From: Peribacillus frigoritolerans
Lineage (GTDB): Bacteria > Bacillota > Bacilli > Bacillales > DSM-1321
Direction: 5' to 3'
Length of the DNA: 64,000 nucleotides
Assembly (NCBI RefSeq): GCF_040250305.1
Contig: NZ_CP158190.1
Span: 4,868,001 to 4,932,000, forward strand
The notes below the pieces were generated by a model, which searched no databases, was not told where the DNA came from, and saw only the letters and a program-made list of their open reading frames with translations. This document shows positions 34,634-44,608 of the stretch, piece by piece (the first letter of the stretch is position 1; each line of letters starts with the position of its first letter). The translations under genes were made by a program, and so were the position numbers.

Positions 34634-35246
34634 TATCCATCTTTACATACTCATCGGCTAATGCCTCCAGGTCCTGTTTATGATGGCTTGTCAACAGAAT
34701 GAGGGCGCCGCGCTCTTTTTCTTCCTTCAAGATTCGATAAACTAGCGTAACACCTTCTTCATCGATGGCATTTGTCGGTTCATCCAATAATAAGATGTCC
34801 GGTTTTTCAAATATCGCTTGGGCGACGCTTAGACGCTGCTTCATTCCTAACGAAAATTTTCCAACCTTCATTTTTGAATCAGGATCCAGGCCGACTCTTT
34901 TTATATTCAGTTTAATATCCTCATCAGTGGCGATGTTCCTGATTTTTGCTAATATTTTCAGATTTGTATAAGCGTCATATTGGTGCAGCAGCGAAGTGTT
35001 TTCAATAATGACACTAATATTAGCAGGAAAGGAAATATCTTTATGAAGAATTTTTTCGTCTATGGCAATTTCTCCTGAGCTTGGCATGATTAATCCTGCA
35101 ATCGCTCTAAGCAGCATCGTTTTACCGGAGCCATTCCTTCCATACAAACCATAAATTTTCCCGCTGTTAAACTCATAATTGATATCATGCAAAAGTGTCT
35201 TCTTCTTCATCTTTTTATGTAAAGAGCTAATTCGTATTTTTGTCAT
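34605..35246 (-). CDS. ABC transporter ATPase (YybJ-like)
   Basis: A 213-aa ATPase with Walker A GLYGRNGSGKTMLLRA, signature FSLGMKQRLSVAQAIF (SLGMKQR variant usual in exporters), Walker B ILLLDEPTNAID and switch LLTSHH. The short length and variant signature match bacteriocin or peptide efflux ATPases such as B. subtilis YybJ. It works with the three membrane proteins encoded upstream. The 3' end overlaps copy B. Confidence 0.85.
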   Translation of the reverse strand: MTKIRISSLHKKMKKKTLLHDINYEFNSGKIYGLYGRNGSGKTMLLRAIAGLIMPSSGEIAIDEKILHKDISFPANISVIIENTSLLHQYDAYTNLKILAKIRNIATDEDIKLNIKRVGLDPDSKMKVGKFSLGMKQRLSVAQAIFEKPDILLLDEPTNAIDEEGVTLVYRILKEEKERGALILLTSHHKQDLEALADEYVKMDNGGIVLDSK

Positions 35247-35257
35247 TGTGCACCTCG

Positions 35258-35980
35258 TTAAATTAAATCGATTTTCTTTAATCGTCTATAGGTTAAAACA
35301 GTTAAAATGATCGTCATTACGGTTAAAACGATATAAGCATTTACTGTTGATATTCCGCCAGTTTCAAGTACATCACTTCTTACATACATGCCGAAATTGG
35401 GAAGCAAAAAATATAAAATCCACGTCAGCTTTTGTGTAGATAATAGAACTCCGCCTAATGTAACCGAAAAAAGCACATAAACATTTATCAGCAATAAAGA
35501 TACTTCCTCCGTAAAATGAAGTTCGAGTGCCATTTGAATGAAAATCAGGACAAAATTGGACATCATATAAAGACCTGCTATACAAATCAATGATTGGAAA
35601 TTATCATAAAAAAAGGCCTGATCGACATTATTTATAAAAGCGAATACGATCGAGAAAAGAAGTTGAATTATAGATAATCCAGATATAAGGATCATTAAGT
35701 TCACGATTCTTCTAAACCCAAGTTTCACCCTGCTTTTTTCCCTGATCATCAGGTAGACCCCATAACCGGATATATATTGCCGCAAATACCCTAACGACAA
35801 AAAACTCAATCCAGAAAAGAACATATACCATGTTCCCAATACAACAAATTTATTACTGATGGGAACTCCGCTAACGATCATATATCCCGTAAGATCGGCT
35901 TTAGAGCCATCGAAATAATCAAATAGGAAAATTTGCAACAAAATGACGATCAACATCGTTATGAAGATTCGTTTAGTCAT
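35258..35980 (-). CDS. ABC-2-like membrane protein (YybK-like)
   Basis: A 240-aa protein with about six membrane helices, no signal sequence. ATG 35980 (MTKRIFITMLIVILLQIFLF) overlaps the upstream gene stop by 8 bp; the longer frame from 36028 lies inside that gene. It is placed between another membrane protein and the ATPase in the order of B. subtilis yybNMLKJ, so it is probably one permease part of the exporter. Confidence 0.75.
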   Translation of the reverse strand: MTKRIFITMLIVILLQIFLFDYFDGSKADLTGYMIVSGVPISNKFVVLGTWYMFFSGLSFLSLGYLRQYISGYGVYLMIREKSRVKLGFRRIVNLMILISGLSIIQLLFSIVFAFINNVDQAFFYDNFQSLICIAGLYMMSNFVLIFIQMALELHFTEEVSLLLINVYVLFSVTLGGVLLSTQKLTWILYFLLPNFGMYVRSDVLETGGISTVNAYIVLTVMTIILTVLTYRRLKKIDLI

Positions 35981-36707
35981 CAGAAACACCAAACATGAAA
36001 TCTTTTTTCTCGATCGCGAATAGCCCAAGTAAAACCATCACGAGAGATAGAAATAATTCTTTTCCAATCATGATTAGCGAATAATATCCTGTAATTCCGC
36101 TGCTTAATAAAGGATCGATAACATTTGCGGAACTGGCAGGGCCCCAATCATTATTCAGCTGACTCTTCATCACATATAAGAGAAAACAGATACAAAAGGT
36201 CGCTGCCATCGCTATGATTGAATTGGAATAATCAAAAATGAAATAATAAAGCAGGCCAATCGAGAAATAAATGCACGTTAATAGCGCTAGATTAAGAAGA
36301 GATAAGTTCCAATAATTTGATGATATAAAGTGAAATCTATCGAATAAGAAAACAGCTGCGAAATTAATCAATAAAATGATGAACGCAAAGATAAACGAAC
36401 TTATAAAAACTTGGATGGTCCGTCTCCGATACATGTCGATTCTTGATTTTAAGCGAACGATAATGTGTGGATGTTCATCTTCAATAAAAAAACGATAAAA
36501 TAGTAACAAAGGAACAATATATGTGATCAATAAATTTTTAACCGAGAGATAGCCTTCTACACTCGCACTTACATCAATGATCAATGGATACGCTGGGTCA
36601 AGCTGCTTTATTTTTAAATAATGAATATTATAGGTCATCCATAAACATCCAAATAACAGAACAAGCAGCAGTGATACATACACTTTTTTTTGATTAGACT
36701 TCATCAC
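35973..36707 (-). CDS. ABC transporter membrane protein (YybL-like)
   Basis: A 244-aa protein with about six helices. A long extracellular loop follows the first helix (HYLKIKQLDPAYPLIIDVSA). The start overlaps the upstream gene by 14 bp, and its own stop overlaps the next start. It resembles DUF2705-type permease subunits. Hydrophobicity and operon position are the main support; sequence identity to YybL could not be tested. Confidence 0.72.
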   Translation of the reverse strand: MMKSNQKKVYVSLLLVLLFGCLWMTYNIHYLKIKQLDPAYPLIIDVSASVEGYLSVKNLLITYIVPLLLFYRFFIEDEHPHIIVRLKSRIDMYRRRTIQVFISSFIFAFIILLINFAAVFLFDRFHFISSNYWNLSLLNLALLTCIYFSIGLLYYFIFDYSNSIIAMAATFCICFLLYVMKSQLNNDWGPASSANVIDPLLSSGITGYYSLIMIGKELFLSLVMVLLGLFAIEKKDFMFGVSDD

Positions 36708-37458
36708 TTTTCACCTTATAAATGAACCCGACTGTGATGACCGCTAAAAAAAGGATGGTCGATCTAAAGAAAATAAAAACGAAAGCTTCCAAGGTCACTT
36801 CGTTAAACGGCTGGATGATCATTGCTAGTGAATAATTCAGTCCTAAAATTTGTGAAAACCAGATAACAAAGCTTAACGGATACGTATACTTTATATCCGG
36901 GAAACACCAACTAAGAACAGTCGCCATCCCTGCGCATAAACTAGTGAAAAATCCAAAAATGATGATATAAACCACATTAGTGACAAAAGGTATTTTATTG
37001 GCGAGTGTATATAAAGGATTTTCCGGAAATAAATCTGGGGTCAACCCAGTGTCAAATTCACCATTCATGAAAACCATATATGCAATGAGCATATTAAATA
37101 ATAAGCAACCAACCATCACTAAAAAGGAAAATGACATATTTCCCAATAACATGGTTTTATAATAAGAGTATCGCCCTTTTTTGGTCGCTACGATATATCG
37201 ATAGCCTGTTTTATAGTCTTGGATATAGCTGTCAGCACACATAATTAATAGAAAAATAGGCAAAAACCAAATAAGTAGTATTTGCATCATATGACCTAAT
37301 GAACTTCCCGCTAAAAAAGTGGCTAGATGGGGCATGATCCATGACTCTGAAACATTGCCGATCAAGATAAATATGTCAATAATAACAATCGCCATAATAC
37401 ATAACACGATGAACTTTGTTTTTTTATTATTTGTTAATCGATAATAATAACTATTCAT
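36694..37458 (-). CDS. ABC transporter membrane protein (YybM-like)
   Basis: A 254-aa protein with about six helices. A basic N-terminus (MNSYYYRLTNNKKTKF) is followed by a membrane helix, and the cytoplasmic loop DYKTGYRYIVATKKGRYSYY is typical of exporter permeases in this group. It is the first membrane gene after the secreted DUF2712-like protein. Base composition is lower in GC than the flanking housekeeping genes, hinting at transfer. Confidence 0.72.
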   Translation of the reverse strand: MNSYYYRLTNNKKTKFIVLCIMAIVIIDIFILIGNVSESWIMPHLATFLAGSSLGHMMQILLIWFLPIFLLIMCADSYIQDYKTGYRYIVATKKGRYSYYKTMLLGNMSFSFLVMVGCLLFNMLIAYMVFMNGEFDTGLTPDLFPENPLYTLANKIPFVTNVVYIIIFGFFTSLCAGMATVLSWCFPDIKYTYPLSFVIWFSQILGLNYSLAMIIQPFNEVTLEAFVFIFFRSTILFLAVITVGFIYKVKSDEV

Positions 37459-37501
37459 TTTGTCTCCCTTTAGGACGCCACCTTGGTATATTCATCATCT
37501 T

Positions 37502-37996
37502 TTATTTATTATATTCAGTGGTGTAATAAGTCTTATATTGTCCAGGTAGTATTCTCCCTGTCTCTTCATCCCAATATCCGTCTACAGTATAGGTACTAGA
37601 GCTATAATTATTATTTTCTGCCGTTAATCTTACCTTAGCGGCATTGGCACCTGCATTGCCTTTAACATAATGGTTGCGCCCACTTTTTTCACCGCCGCTA
37701 CCTGCTGTAACTTTCACTGAAGGAGATACGTTCGTGCCATCGCTTCTTTCCAACCAATAAGTCGTATAAGTATTTGTACCTTCTTGTGAATGATACATTC
37801 TCACCTTCCATGTATTCCGTTCTGTAGTTGTTTGGCGATACTTTGTACGTGTATATTCGTTGCCTTGCTCTTTCTTAATCTTAAAGGAATATAACGAATT
37901 CTCATTCCCAGCTTCAACTGAAAGCGTTCCTAACCCAATCGAGCAAGCTAAAATAGTTCCTAATGCTATTACTCTTCCCTTTCTTTTTTTCATCAT
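37502..37996 (-). CDS. Secreted DUF2712-like protein (YybN-like)
   Basis: A 164-aa protein with a Sec signal peptide (MMKKRKGRVIALGTILACSI, cleavage near VEA-GN). The mature part carries the family blocks TRTKYRQTTTERNTWKV and YTVDGYWDEETGR that I recall for DUF2712. AGGAGAAC precedes the start. As leading gene of the ABC transporter operon it is either the exported product or a secreted partner. No cysteines occur in the mature part and no double-glycine leader is evident. Confidence 0.75.
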   Translation of the reverse strand: MMKKRKGRVIALGTILACSIGLGTLSVEAGNENSLYSFKIKKEQGNEYTRTKYRQTTTERNTWKVRMYHSQEGTNTYTTYWLERSDGTNVSPSVKVTAGSGGEKSGRNHYVKGNAGANAAKVRLTAENNNYSSSTYTVDGYWDEETGRILPGQYKTYYTTEYNK

Positions 37997-38064
37997 ATGT
38001 TCTCCTGAAATTTATTTTTGAACAGATTAATGATATATGAATGGCAAGTATGTGAAGTTTCAGA

Positions 38065-38172
38065 ATTAAAATGGGTCATCCCAAATCTGACATCATGAAG
38101 AAAATGCACATGATAAATCATTTTCTAGCATTACAGCTCGGAAAAAGGCACGCTCATAGCAAAAACACCGCC
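38065..38172 (-). repeat. Leader segment of the yyb operon (partner at 32940-33052)
   Basis: Contains the shared blocks CCGAGCTGT, ATGATTTAT, ATGTGCATTTTC and TCATGATGTCAGATTTGG upstream of the yybN-like gene. It probably includes its promoter or an operator, though I could not fix -35 and -10 boxes. Confidence 0.65.
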
Positions 38173-38190
38173 GATGAGGAGCGGTGTTTT
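38161..38190 (-). terminator. Second terminator after the protease gene
   Basis: AAAACACCGC / GCGGTGTTTT, 9-nt loop, then a T-run on the minus strand. Works in series with the next entry. Confidence 0.8.
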
Positions 38191-38204
38191 AATTCGTTTC
38201 CACA

Positions 38205-38241
38205 CAAAAAAAGGCCGTTTAACATGTAGTTAAACGGCCTT
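38205..38241 (-). terminator. First terminator of the protease gene
   Basis: 13-bp perfect stem AAGGCCGTTTAAC / GTTAAACGGCCTT, 5-nt loop, seven T on the minus strand. Confidence 0.9.
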
Positions 38242-38251
38242 CACCTACTAT

Positions 38252-41200
38252 TTATTTGGATTTTTTAACCGTTACTTTTGTTGCTTTTCCTGTATTGCCC
38301 GCTTTGTCTTTTGCTGAGACGTATAATGCGGAGCCTGCTTTTTTCTTGCTGATTTTGATGGAGAAGTTCCCCTTACCATCAGCTTTTGCCGTTCCGATGT
38401 TTTTATTACTGTACTTCACGGTAACGGTTGAACCGATTTCCGCTTTACCTGTTACTTTTGTTGCTTTATCGTTTACTTCATTCACTTTCGGTGCACTTGG
38501 AGCGGTTTTATCTTTAACCGTTACTTTTGCTGCTTTTCCTGTATTGCCCGCTTTGTCTTTTGCTGAGACGTATAATGCGGAGCCTGCTTTTTTCTTACTG
38601 ATCTTGATGGAGAAGTTCCCCTTACCATCAGTTTTTGCCGTTCCGATGTTTTTATTGCTGTGCTTCACGGTAACGGTTGAACCGATTTCCGCTTTACCTG
38701 TTACGGTAGTAGCTTTGTCGCTTACTTCATTCACTTTCGGTACATCTGGAGCTGTTTTATCGAGAACAGTCACGGTTGCCGCCTTGCTTTCACGTTTTGC
38801 TAAGTCTGTAGCTGTGACTGAAAGTTTAGTGCCGGCCTTTTGCTTGCTAATTTTCACTTTGAAATTCCCTTTGCTGTCCGTGTTACCTGAACCAATCACT
38901 TTTTTTGCGCTATTTTTGATCGTGATTTTCATGTCCGCTTGCGATTGACCCGTTACATACGTATCTTTGTCACTTAAAGCTTTAACAGTTGGCTTGTTAG
39001 GGGTTGCACCCTTATTCACGAATACTTTGATTGAAGATACTGCTAGTTTGGAAGAATCAGAGATATTCACAGTAAGCTGCTGCGCAGCTTTTTGAACCGG
39101 AATCGTAACGGCGAACGTTCCGTTAGCTGCCGCCGTTCCTTTACCGAGCGTTTTGTTTCCGCTTTTCACTTCGATTACTGAACCTTTTTTAGCTGAACCA
39201 GTCAGTTTTGTTTGCGTATCCATCACAAGATTGACTTTAGCTTGTAAATCCACTGCACTAATTGCACTGTACGCATTCAGCCTTCCATATCCAGATACTA
39301 AATCTTTTCCGACAGGCAGTTCTACTTCTGGTATTATGATTTCTCCATCTTCAGGTTGATAGTCCTCATAAGGGTCTTTTACATTATCTTCTTCTTCAAA
39401 AGCGACATATTCCGATGTCTCATGCAGGATTTCCCTTATCTCATTCACTTTCAACCCAGGGTTTCCGGATAATAACAAAGCTGTAGCTGCCGCAACATGG
39501 GGAGCTGCCATTGATGTACCATCCATGTAGGTAACATTCCCATTAGGCACAAGGCTCGGGATTCCTGTCCCTGGAGCGACCATGTCCAATTTCGATCCAT
39601 AATTGGAATAATCGGATACTAAATCAAGGGCATTGGTTGCGCCAACGGATATGGCGTATTTAGATGATGCAGGATAAGAAAGACCCTCCATCCCATCATT
39701 ACCGCTTGCTACGACAACCATTACATTCTTGGCGGCTGCATCTTTCAAGGCGTGTTCAATCGTCCTGCTATATTCTCCGCCCAAGCTAAGGTTTATCACC
39801 TTTGCTCCATGTTCCACGGCATATTTAATGCCTAGTGCAATTTTCTCATTATCTCCATATCCTGAAGAGTCCAAGACCTTTACAGGCAAGATTTTAGCTA
39901 CTGGATTGATTCCTTGCATGGAATAACCATTATCTGCTTTTGCAGCGATGATTCCGGATACATGTGTACCATGGCCATTGTCATCGATTGCTTTTTCTTT
40001 CTTATCAATGAAATTCTTACCATCCTTCATTTCAACAATACCTTGTAAATCCGCCAGTGAATCATCGACACCTGTGTCGATAACCGCTACCAATGTATCT
40101 TTTAAATTACGTTTCTTAATAAGGTTCTGCAGTTTTTCGTTATCAATGTCCGCTCCCTTTATGCCTTCATCGCCCCCGGCGTTATTTAAAGACCATTGAT
40201 ACGGTGATTGTATGTCGGCAGAAAGTGCTTTGTACGTTTTTACCGGTTCGATATATTCCACTTCTGGAAGTTTTTCGATACCGGATAGAGCAGCAGACGC
40301 CTTCGTGTTGGCTTCGTTCTCTAACTCAACGACGTACATATCATCATACATTGGCTCTTGCTTCTCGGGAGTCGACAATGTTCCATATCCTTTTACCTTG
40401 GATTGGACGGAGCTTAATGACTTCCCAGGTTTAAGTTTGACGATATATTTGTTCTTTACATTTTTCGAAGCAGGAAGCTCGATTCCCGCTTTGCTTGCGA
40501 TATCGACGATTCTCTTACCTTCAAGCTTATCAAGATTGATTTTCTTTGCAATGGCTTCCATATCTTTTTTCAACCCGGCTGGAGCGACGCCTGCCGACTT
40601 AGTGAACAAAGCTTTGATCGCTTCTTGCTGATCAGTGCTAATGACTGCCGTACTGCTTGCTCCATTTTCATTAAGATCCTCAATAAGGGGCTTAATCTCA
40701 ACTAAGTGATTATAAACGGCTTCCCTTGCCGTTTTATTACCAGCAAGATGTAGAGCCAGGAATGGCGAAGCTTTATAATATAAAGAGGAAAGGGTGCGTC
40801 CCTCAGACGATTTCGTGAGAACTTCATCTCTAAACACGCGGAGTGTTTTCAACATGGATTCTCCCGTTTTCTTATCGTTTACACTCAGTTCAACCGGGCA
40901 AGATTCAAGCTCTTCCCCTTCGTCCCCGGCAGATGGCGGCAATGTCACTGAATGAGCATTGATGGAGTATTCAGCTACATTTTTTGCATCCGGGATGGGA
41001 TTTCCCTCATCATCCGTATCGCCGAAATATTCAACTTTAACATAATATGTTCCTTCCCAAGCATATGGGAAATCGACTACAGCTTTTTCATCAGGATAAG
41101 AAGAGACAATATAATTGCTCTCATCCTTTTCTGCTTTTTCTTTATCTTGATATACGGAGATATTCAAGATTTTGTCCGAATTGACTTCAAACTCAATATG

Positions 41201-41419
41201 GGAGAACTTTTGTACTTCTTCTGTTGTGGGACTGAGTTGGTACCATTGGACATCCGGTTTTTCAAACTTTCCATCCAGAGTGTCCCCATTTTTTATCGTT
41301 TTTACATTTTCAATAGGCGTTGCAGCTGCAGCTTGAGAATTTAGCGGAACCATCAAGCTGAATATCAGTGTAAAAATAAGTACACACGCCGTAATTCGAC
41401 TCACATTCTTAAATTTCAC
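38252..41419 (-). CDS. Large secreted subtilisin (S8) with Ig-like repeats
   Basis: 1055 aa from GTG 41419 (GGAGGGG). Order: signal peptide (to about 31), a PPC-like beta domain (40-150), an I9-type inhibitor propeptide (KNKYIVKLKPGKSLSSVQSK, about 325-400), and the S8 catalytic domain (about 430-720) with Asp in VAVIDTGVDD, His in NGHGTHVSGI and Ser in DGTSMAAPHVA. Four about 85-aa Ig-like repeats then run to the end, the last two nearly identical. No cell-wall anchor motif is seen; the basic repeats may bind wall polymers. Probably an extracellular degradative protease. Confidence 0.9.
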   Translation of the reverse strand: MKFKNVSRITACVLIFTLIFSLMVPLNSQAAAATPIENVKTIKNGDTLDGKFEKPDVQWYQLSPTTEEVQKFSHIEFEVNSDKILNISVYQDKEKAEKDESNYIVSSYPDEKAVVDFPYAWEGTYYVKVEYFGDTDDEGNPIPDAKNVAEYSINAHSVTLPPSAGDEGEELESCPVELSVNDKKTGESMLKTLRVFRDEVLTKSSEGRTLSSLYYKASPFLALHLAGNKTAREAVYNHLVEIKPLIEDLNENGASSTAVISTDQQEAIKALFTKSAGVAPAGLKKDMEAIAKKINLDKLEGKRIVDIASKAGIELPASKNVKNKYIVKLKPGKSLSSVQSKVKGYGTLSTPEKQEPMYDDMYVVELENEANTKASAALSGIEKLPEVEYIEPVKTYKALSADIQSPYQWSLNNAGGDEGIKGADIDNEKLQNLIKKRNLKDTLVAVIDTGVDDSLADLQGIVEMKDGKNFIDKKEKAIDDNGHGTHVSGIIAAKADNGYSMQGINPVAKILPVKVLDSSGYGDNEKIALGIKYAVEHGAKVINLSLGGEYSRTIEHALKDAAAKNVMVVVASGNDGMEGLSYPASSKYAISVGATNALDLVSDYSNYGSKLDMVAPGTGIPSLVPNGNVTYMDGTSMAAPHVAAATALLLSGNPGLKVNEIREILHETSEYVAFEEEDNVKDPYEDYQPEDGEIIIPEVELPVGKDLVSGYGRLNAYSAISAVDLQAKVNLVMDTQTKLTGSAKKGSVIEVKSGNKTLGKGTAAANGTFAVTIPVQKAAQQLTVNISDSSKLAVSSIKVFVNKGATPNKPTVKALSDKDTYVTGQSQADMKITIKNSAKKVIGSGNTDSKGNFKVKISKQKAGTKLSVTATDLAKRESKAATVTVLDKTAPDVPKVNEVSDKATTVTGKAEIGSTVTVKHSNKNIGTAKTDGKGNFSIKISKKKAGSALYVSAKDKAGNTGKAAKVTVKDKTAPSAPKVNEVNDKATKVTGKAEIGSTVTVKYSNKNIGTAKADGKGNFSIKISKKKAGSALYVSAKDKAGNTGKATKVTVKKSK
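38256..38740 (-). repeat. Two near-identical 255-bp repeats in the protease gene
   Basis: The DNA for Ig-like repeats 3 and 4 (about 38485-38740 and 38256-38484) differs at only a few positions over more than 200 bp, for example GCTTTTTTCTTACTGAT against GCTTTTTTCTTGCTGAT. This is recent duplication and a site for repeat-number change. Confidence 0.85.
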
Positions 41420-41700
41420 GGTTTCCCCTCCAATAATTGGTTAAAAAATAACAGTACTATACCAAACTATCACACTGTAAAATTTTATCAACCAATTTTT
41501 TCCCTTTTTTATGTCAAATGCTTGATATATATGGCCATAGAGCTGAAAAATGATTCTCATGAACCAATTAAGCAAGATATTTGCGTTCCGATGGTCCTCT
41601 CATGACGATTGTAGATGTCCAATTGGTAGATTGATCGCTAATAGATTTAAATCGGTGAGAATCCTAATATGACCTAATCCCTATGTTCTGCCTGCCCACG
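41420..41700. other. Upstream region of the protease gene
   Basis: An AT-rich gap containing GGTTAAAAAATAAC and its complement (41441-41454 and nearby) that could pair. I could not assign a convincing promoter and see no gene. Confidence 0.4.
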
Positions 41701-41741
41701 AAAAAAAAGCTGCCCAGCAGTAAAAATATGCGGGACAGCTT
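41701..41741 (-). terminator. Terminator of leuS
   Basis: AAGCTGTCCC / GGGCAGCTT stem (one mismatch) with a long loop and eight T on the minus strand. Confidence 0.8.
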
Positions 41742-41754
41742 CCAATCGATTTAT

Positions 41755-44169
41755 TTAGTTTGCGACGATATTGACTAATTTGCCTGGTACGGCAATCACT
41801 TTACGAATGGTTTTCCCATCGATTTGTTCTTTGATGGAATCATCACCCATCGCGATTTCTTCCAGTTTTTCTCTCGTAGTGTCAGTCGGCACCATTAATT
41901 TCGCTTTGACTTTTCCGTTGATTTGGATGACGATTTCGACTTCGTTATCCACTAACTTCGCTTCGTCGAAAGCCGGCCATGTTCCGTACGTGATGCTCTC
42001 GGAATGGCCCAGTTTAGACCAAAGCTCCTCGGCGATGTGCGGTGCAACCGGTGCAAGCAGCTTTACGAAGCCTTCGATATATACTTTAGGAAGCGATTCC
42101 GCTTTATACGCATCATTAATGAATACCATCAATTGTGATATCGCCGTATTGAATTTCAATTCCTCATAGTTCTCGGTCACTTTTTTAACCGTTTGATGAT
42201 AGACTTTTTCAAGCTTGCCCGTGTCATCCGTTTCGGTCATCTTATCTGTGATCGTACCGTCATCGTTGACTAATAAACGCCAGATGCGGTCAAGGAATCG
42301 GCGGGAACCGTCCAATCCGTTTGTGGACCAGGCAATCGAAGCATCCAATGGCCCCATGAACATTTCGTACATGCGAAGTGTATCGGCACCATGGCTTTCA
42401 ACGATATCATCCGGGTTCACGACATTCCCTTTTGATTTACTCATTTTTTCATTATTCTCGCCAAGGATCATTCCTTGGTTAAATAGGTTTTGGAATGGCT
42501 CTTTCGTTGGCACGACACCGATATCGTACAGGAATTTATGCCAGAAACGAGCGTAAAGCAAGTGAAGCACCGCATGCTCAGCGCCGCCAATATAAATGTC
42601 GACCGGCATCCATTCTTTTAATTTTTCAGGATCTGCAAGTGCTTCCTTGTTGTCCGGATCGATATAACGAAGGAAGTACCAGCTGCTGCCTGCCCACTGT
42701 GGCATCGTGTTTGTCTCACGGCGTCCTTTTCGTCCATTTTCATCCGTTACATTCACCCATTCCGATATGTTAGCAAGTGGTGATTCGCCTGTACCTGAAG
42801 GCTTGATATCCGTAGCTTTCGGTAAAATCAATGGAAGATCTTCTTCCTTCACTGCAGACATCGTGCCGTCTTCCCAATGAATGATTGGAATCGGTTCACC
42901 CCAGTAACGCTGACGGCTGAATAACCAGTCGCGAAGACGGTATGTTATTTTCTTCGTACCGATTTCTTTTTCTTCCAGCCATTTGATCATGGTCGAAATG
43001 CCTTCTTCTTTATTCAATCCATCAAGGAATTCCGAATTCACATGAAGACCATCGCCTGTATATGCTTCACTTGTCACATCTCCGCCAGCTACGACTTCCT
43101 TGATCGGCAAGTCGAACTTGACTGCAAATTCATAATCACGCTCATCATGGGCAGGAACGGCCATGATTGCACCTGTTCCATAGCTGATCAACACGTAATC
43201 GGCAATCCAGATCGGCATTTTTTCGCCATTTACCGGGTTAATGGCATAAGCCCCCGTGAACACGCCTGATTTATCCTTGGCCAAGTCTGTTCTTTCCAAA
43301 TCGCTTTTATGTTTCACTTCATCTAAATAGGCTTCAACCGCAGCTCTTTGATCAGCCGACGTAATCTTATCTACAAACTGATGTTCAGGTGCCAATACTG
43401 CATATGTTGCACCGAATAACGTATCCGGACGAGTCGTGAACACCGTGAATGTATCATCAAAGCCATCAATATTGAATGTAACCTCCGCTCCCTCGGAACG
43501 GCCAATCCAGTTACGCTGCATATCCTTGATGTTTTCCGGCCAATCCACATCGTTCAAATCGTCGATCAAGCGGTCTGCATACGCAGTGATACGAAGCATC
43601 CACTGTTTCATCGGGCGGCGCTCAACCGGATGACCTCCACGCTCACTTTTCCCATCGATGACTTCTTCATTAGCCAATACCGTGCCAAGTGCCGGACACC
43701 AGTTAACGGCAACTTCATCAATATATGCAAGGCCCTTTTCATATAATTTCAAGAAGATCCACTGCGTCCATTTGTAATAGTCGGGATCTGTCGTGTTTAT
43801 TTCGCGATCCCAGTCATAAGAAAAACCTAGGGCTTTGATTTGGCGGCGGAACGTGTTGATGTTGTGCTCCGTGAATTCGGCTGGATCATTGCCCGTATCG
43901 ATCGCATATTGCTCTGCCGGAAGTCCAAAAGCGTCCCAGCCGATCGGATGCAATACATTATACCCCTGCGCCCGTTTCATCCGTGCCAGGATATCGCTTG
44001 CCGTATAACCTTCCGGGTGCCCCACATGAAGACCTGCCCCTGAAGGATATGGGAACATATCCAGCGCGTAGAATTTACGTTTGCCGCTTTCTTCACCTGT
44101 CTTGAATGTCTTATTGCCTTCCCAATACTTTTGCCATTTCGTTTCTATGCTCCTATGGTCAAAACTCAT
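41755..44169 (-). CDS. leuS: Leucyl-tRNA synthetase
   Basis: 804 aa from ATG 44169 ([16 protein letters not shown]) behind AGGAGGAAA; the frame extends to 44217 through the T-box terminator, which is not coding. The class I HIGH-type motif is [16 protein letters not shown] and KMSKS is [10 protein letters not shown]. The CP1 editing domain is present ([15 protein letters not shown]). It charges tRNA-Leu; a leucine T-box in the leader controls it. Confidence 0.97.
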   Translation of the reverse strand: MSFDHRSIETKWQKYWEGNKTFKTGEESGKRKFYALDMFPYPSGAGLHVGHPEGYTASDILARMKRAQGYNVLHPIGWDAFGLPAEQYAIDTGNDPAEFTEHNINTFRRQIKALGFSYDWDREINTTDPDYYKWTQWIFLKLYEKGLAYIDEVAVNWCPALGTVLANEEVIDGKSERGGHPVERRPMKQWMLRITAYADRLIDDLNDVDWPENIKDMQRNWIGRSEGAEVTFNIDGFDDTFTVFTTRPDTLFGATYAVLAPEHQFVDKITSADQRAAVEAYLDEVKHKSDLERTDLAKDKSGVFTGAYAINPVNGEKMPIWIADYVLISYGTGAIMAVPAHDERDYEFAVKFDLPIKEVVAGGDVTSEAYTGDGLHVNSEFLDGLNKEEGISTMIKWLEEKEIGTKKITYRLRDWLFSRQRYWGEPIPIIHWEDGTMSAVKEEDLPLILPKATDIKPSGTGESPLANISEWVNVTDENGRKGRRETNTMPQWAGSSWYFLRYIDPDNKEALADPEKLKEWMPVDIYIGGAEHAVLHLLYARFWHKFLYDIGVVPTKEPFQNLFNQGMILGENNEKMSKSKGNVVNPDDIVESHGADTLRMYEMFMGPLDASIAWSTNGLDGSRRFLDRIWRLLVNDDGTITDKMTETDDTGKLEKVYHQTVKKVTENYEELKFNTAISQLMVFINDAYKAESLPKVYIEGFVKLLAPVAPHIAEELWSKLGHSESITYGTWPAFDEAKLVDNEVEIVIQINGKVKAKLMVPTDTTREKLEEIAMGDDSIKEQIDGKTIRKVIAVPGKLVNIVAN

Positions 44170-44202
44170 ATGATTTCCTCCTAATTTCCGTATAAAAAAC
44201 AA

Positions 44203-44475
44203 TAAAAAACCCCTCATCCCAAAATAGGGACGAGAGGATTATGTATATCTTCCCGCGGTACCACCCACATTGGCGATAGCTAAAATCCGCCCAGCTTAAA
44301 ATATCCGTAACATGGATTAAAACGCCAGGCATTACTTTTCACCTTCACACCCGGGACTCCAAGGCGAGTTCACGACCATCCCAGGTTGACTTGCACCACC
44401 CGTCAACTCTCTTTACTGGTTTAAACCGTTACTATTCCTCATCATAGTCTTTATGAGAATATTGGATTTTATTAC
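44203..44475 (-). promoter_or_regulatory. T-box leader of leuS (leucine)
   Basis: The minus strand carries the T-box bulge GGGTGGTACCGCG (44253-44266) and downstream a terminator, CCTCTCGTCCC / GGGATGAGGGG, with a U tail (44203-44232). The variable T in GGTGGT-ACC would pair with the A73 discriminator of tRNA-Leu. A CTC at 44367-44365 (GUGAACUCGCC context) is the likely specifier codon. Uncharged tRNA-Leu should allow read-through. Confidence 0.92.
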
Positions 44476-44572
44476 ATTCTAGTCAATTTCAACGATAATT
44501 GCAATAGCCGTACATAAACATTATCGACAGGTTTTTCTTTATATATGCGAATTCAAGAAAAATCGTGCAAAA

Positions 44573-44600
44573 AAGGGAGCTATTCATTCATAGCTCCCTT
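44573..44600 (-). terminator. Terminator of ytzC
   Basis: 11-bp perfect stem AAGGGAGCTAT / ATAGCTCCCTT, 6-nt loop, T-rich tail on the minus strand. Confidence 0.85.
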
Positions 44601-44608
44601 GCTTCCAT

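Noticed and set aside
29000..41500. Prophage or insertion sequence behind the plastic region
   Set aside because: No transposase, integrase, phage structural genes or terminal inverted repeats could be found; decay and duplication explain it.
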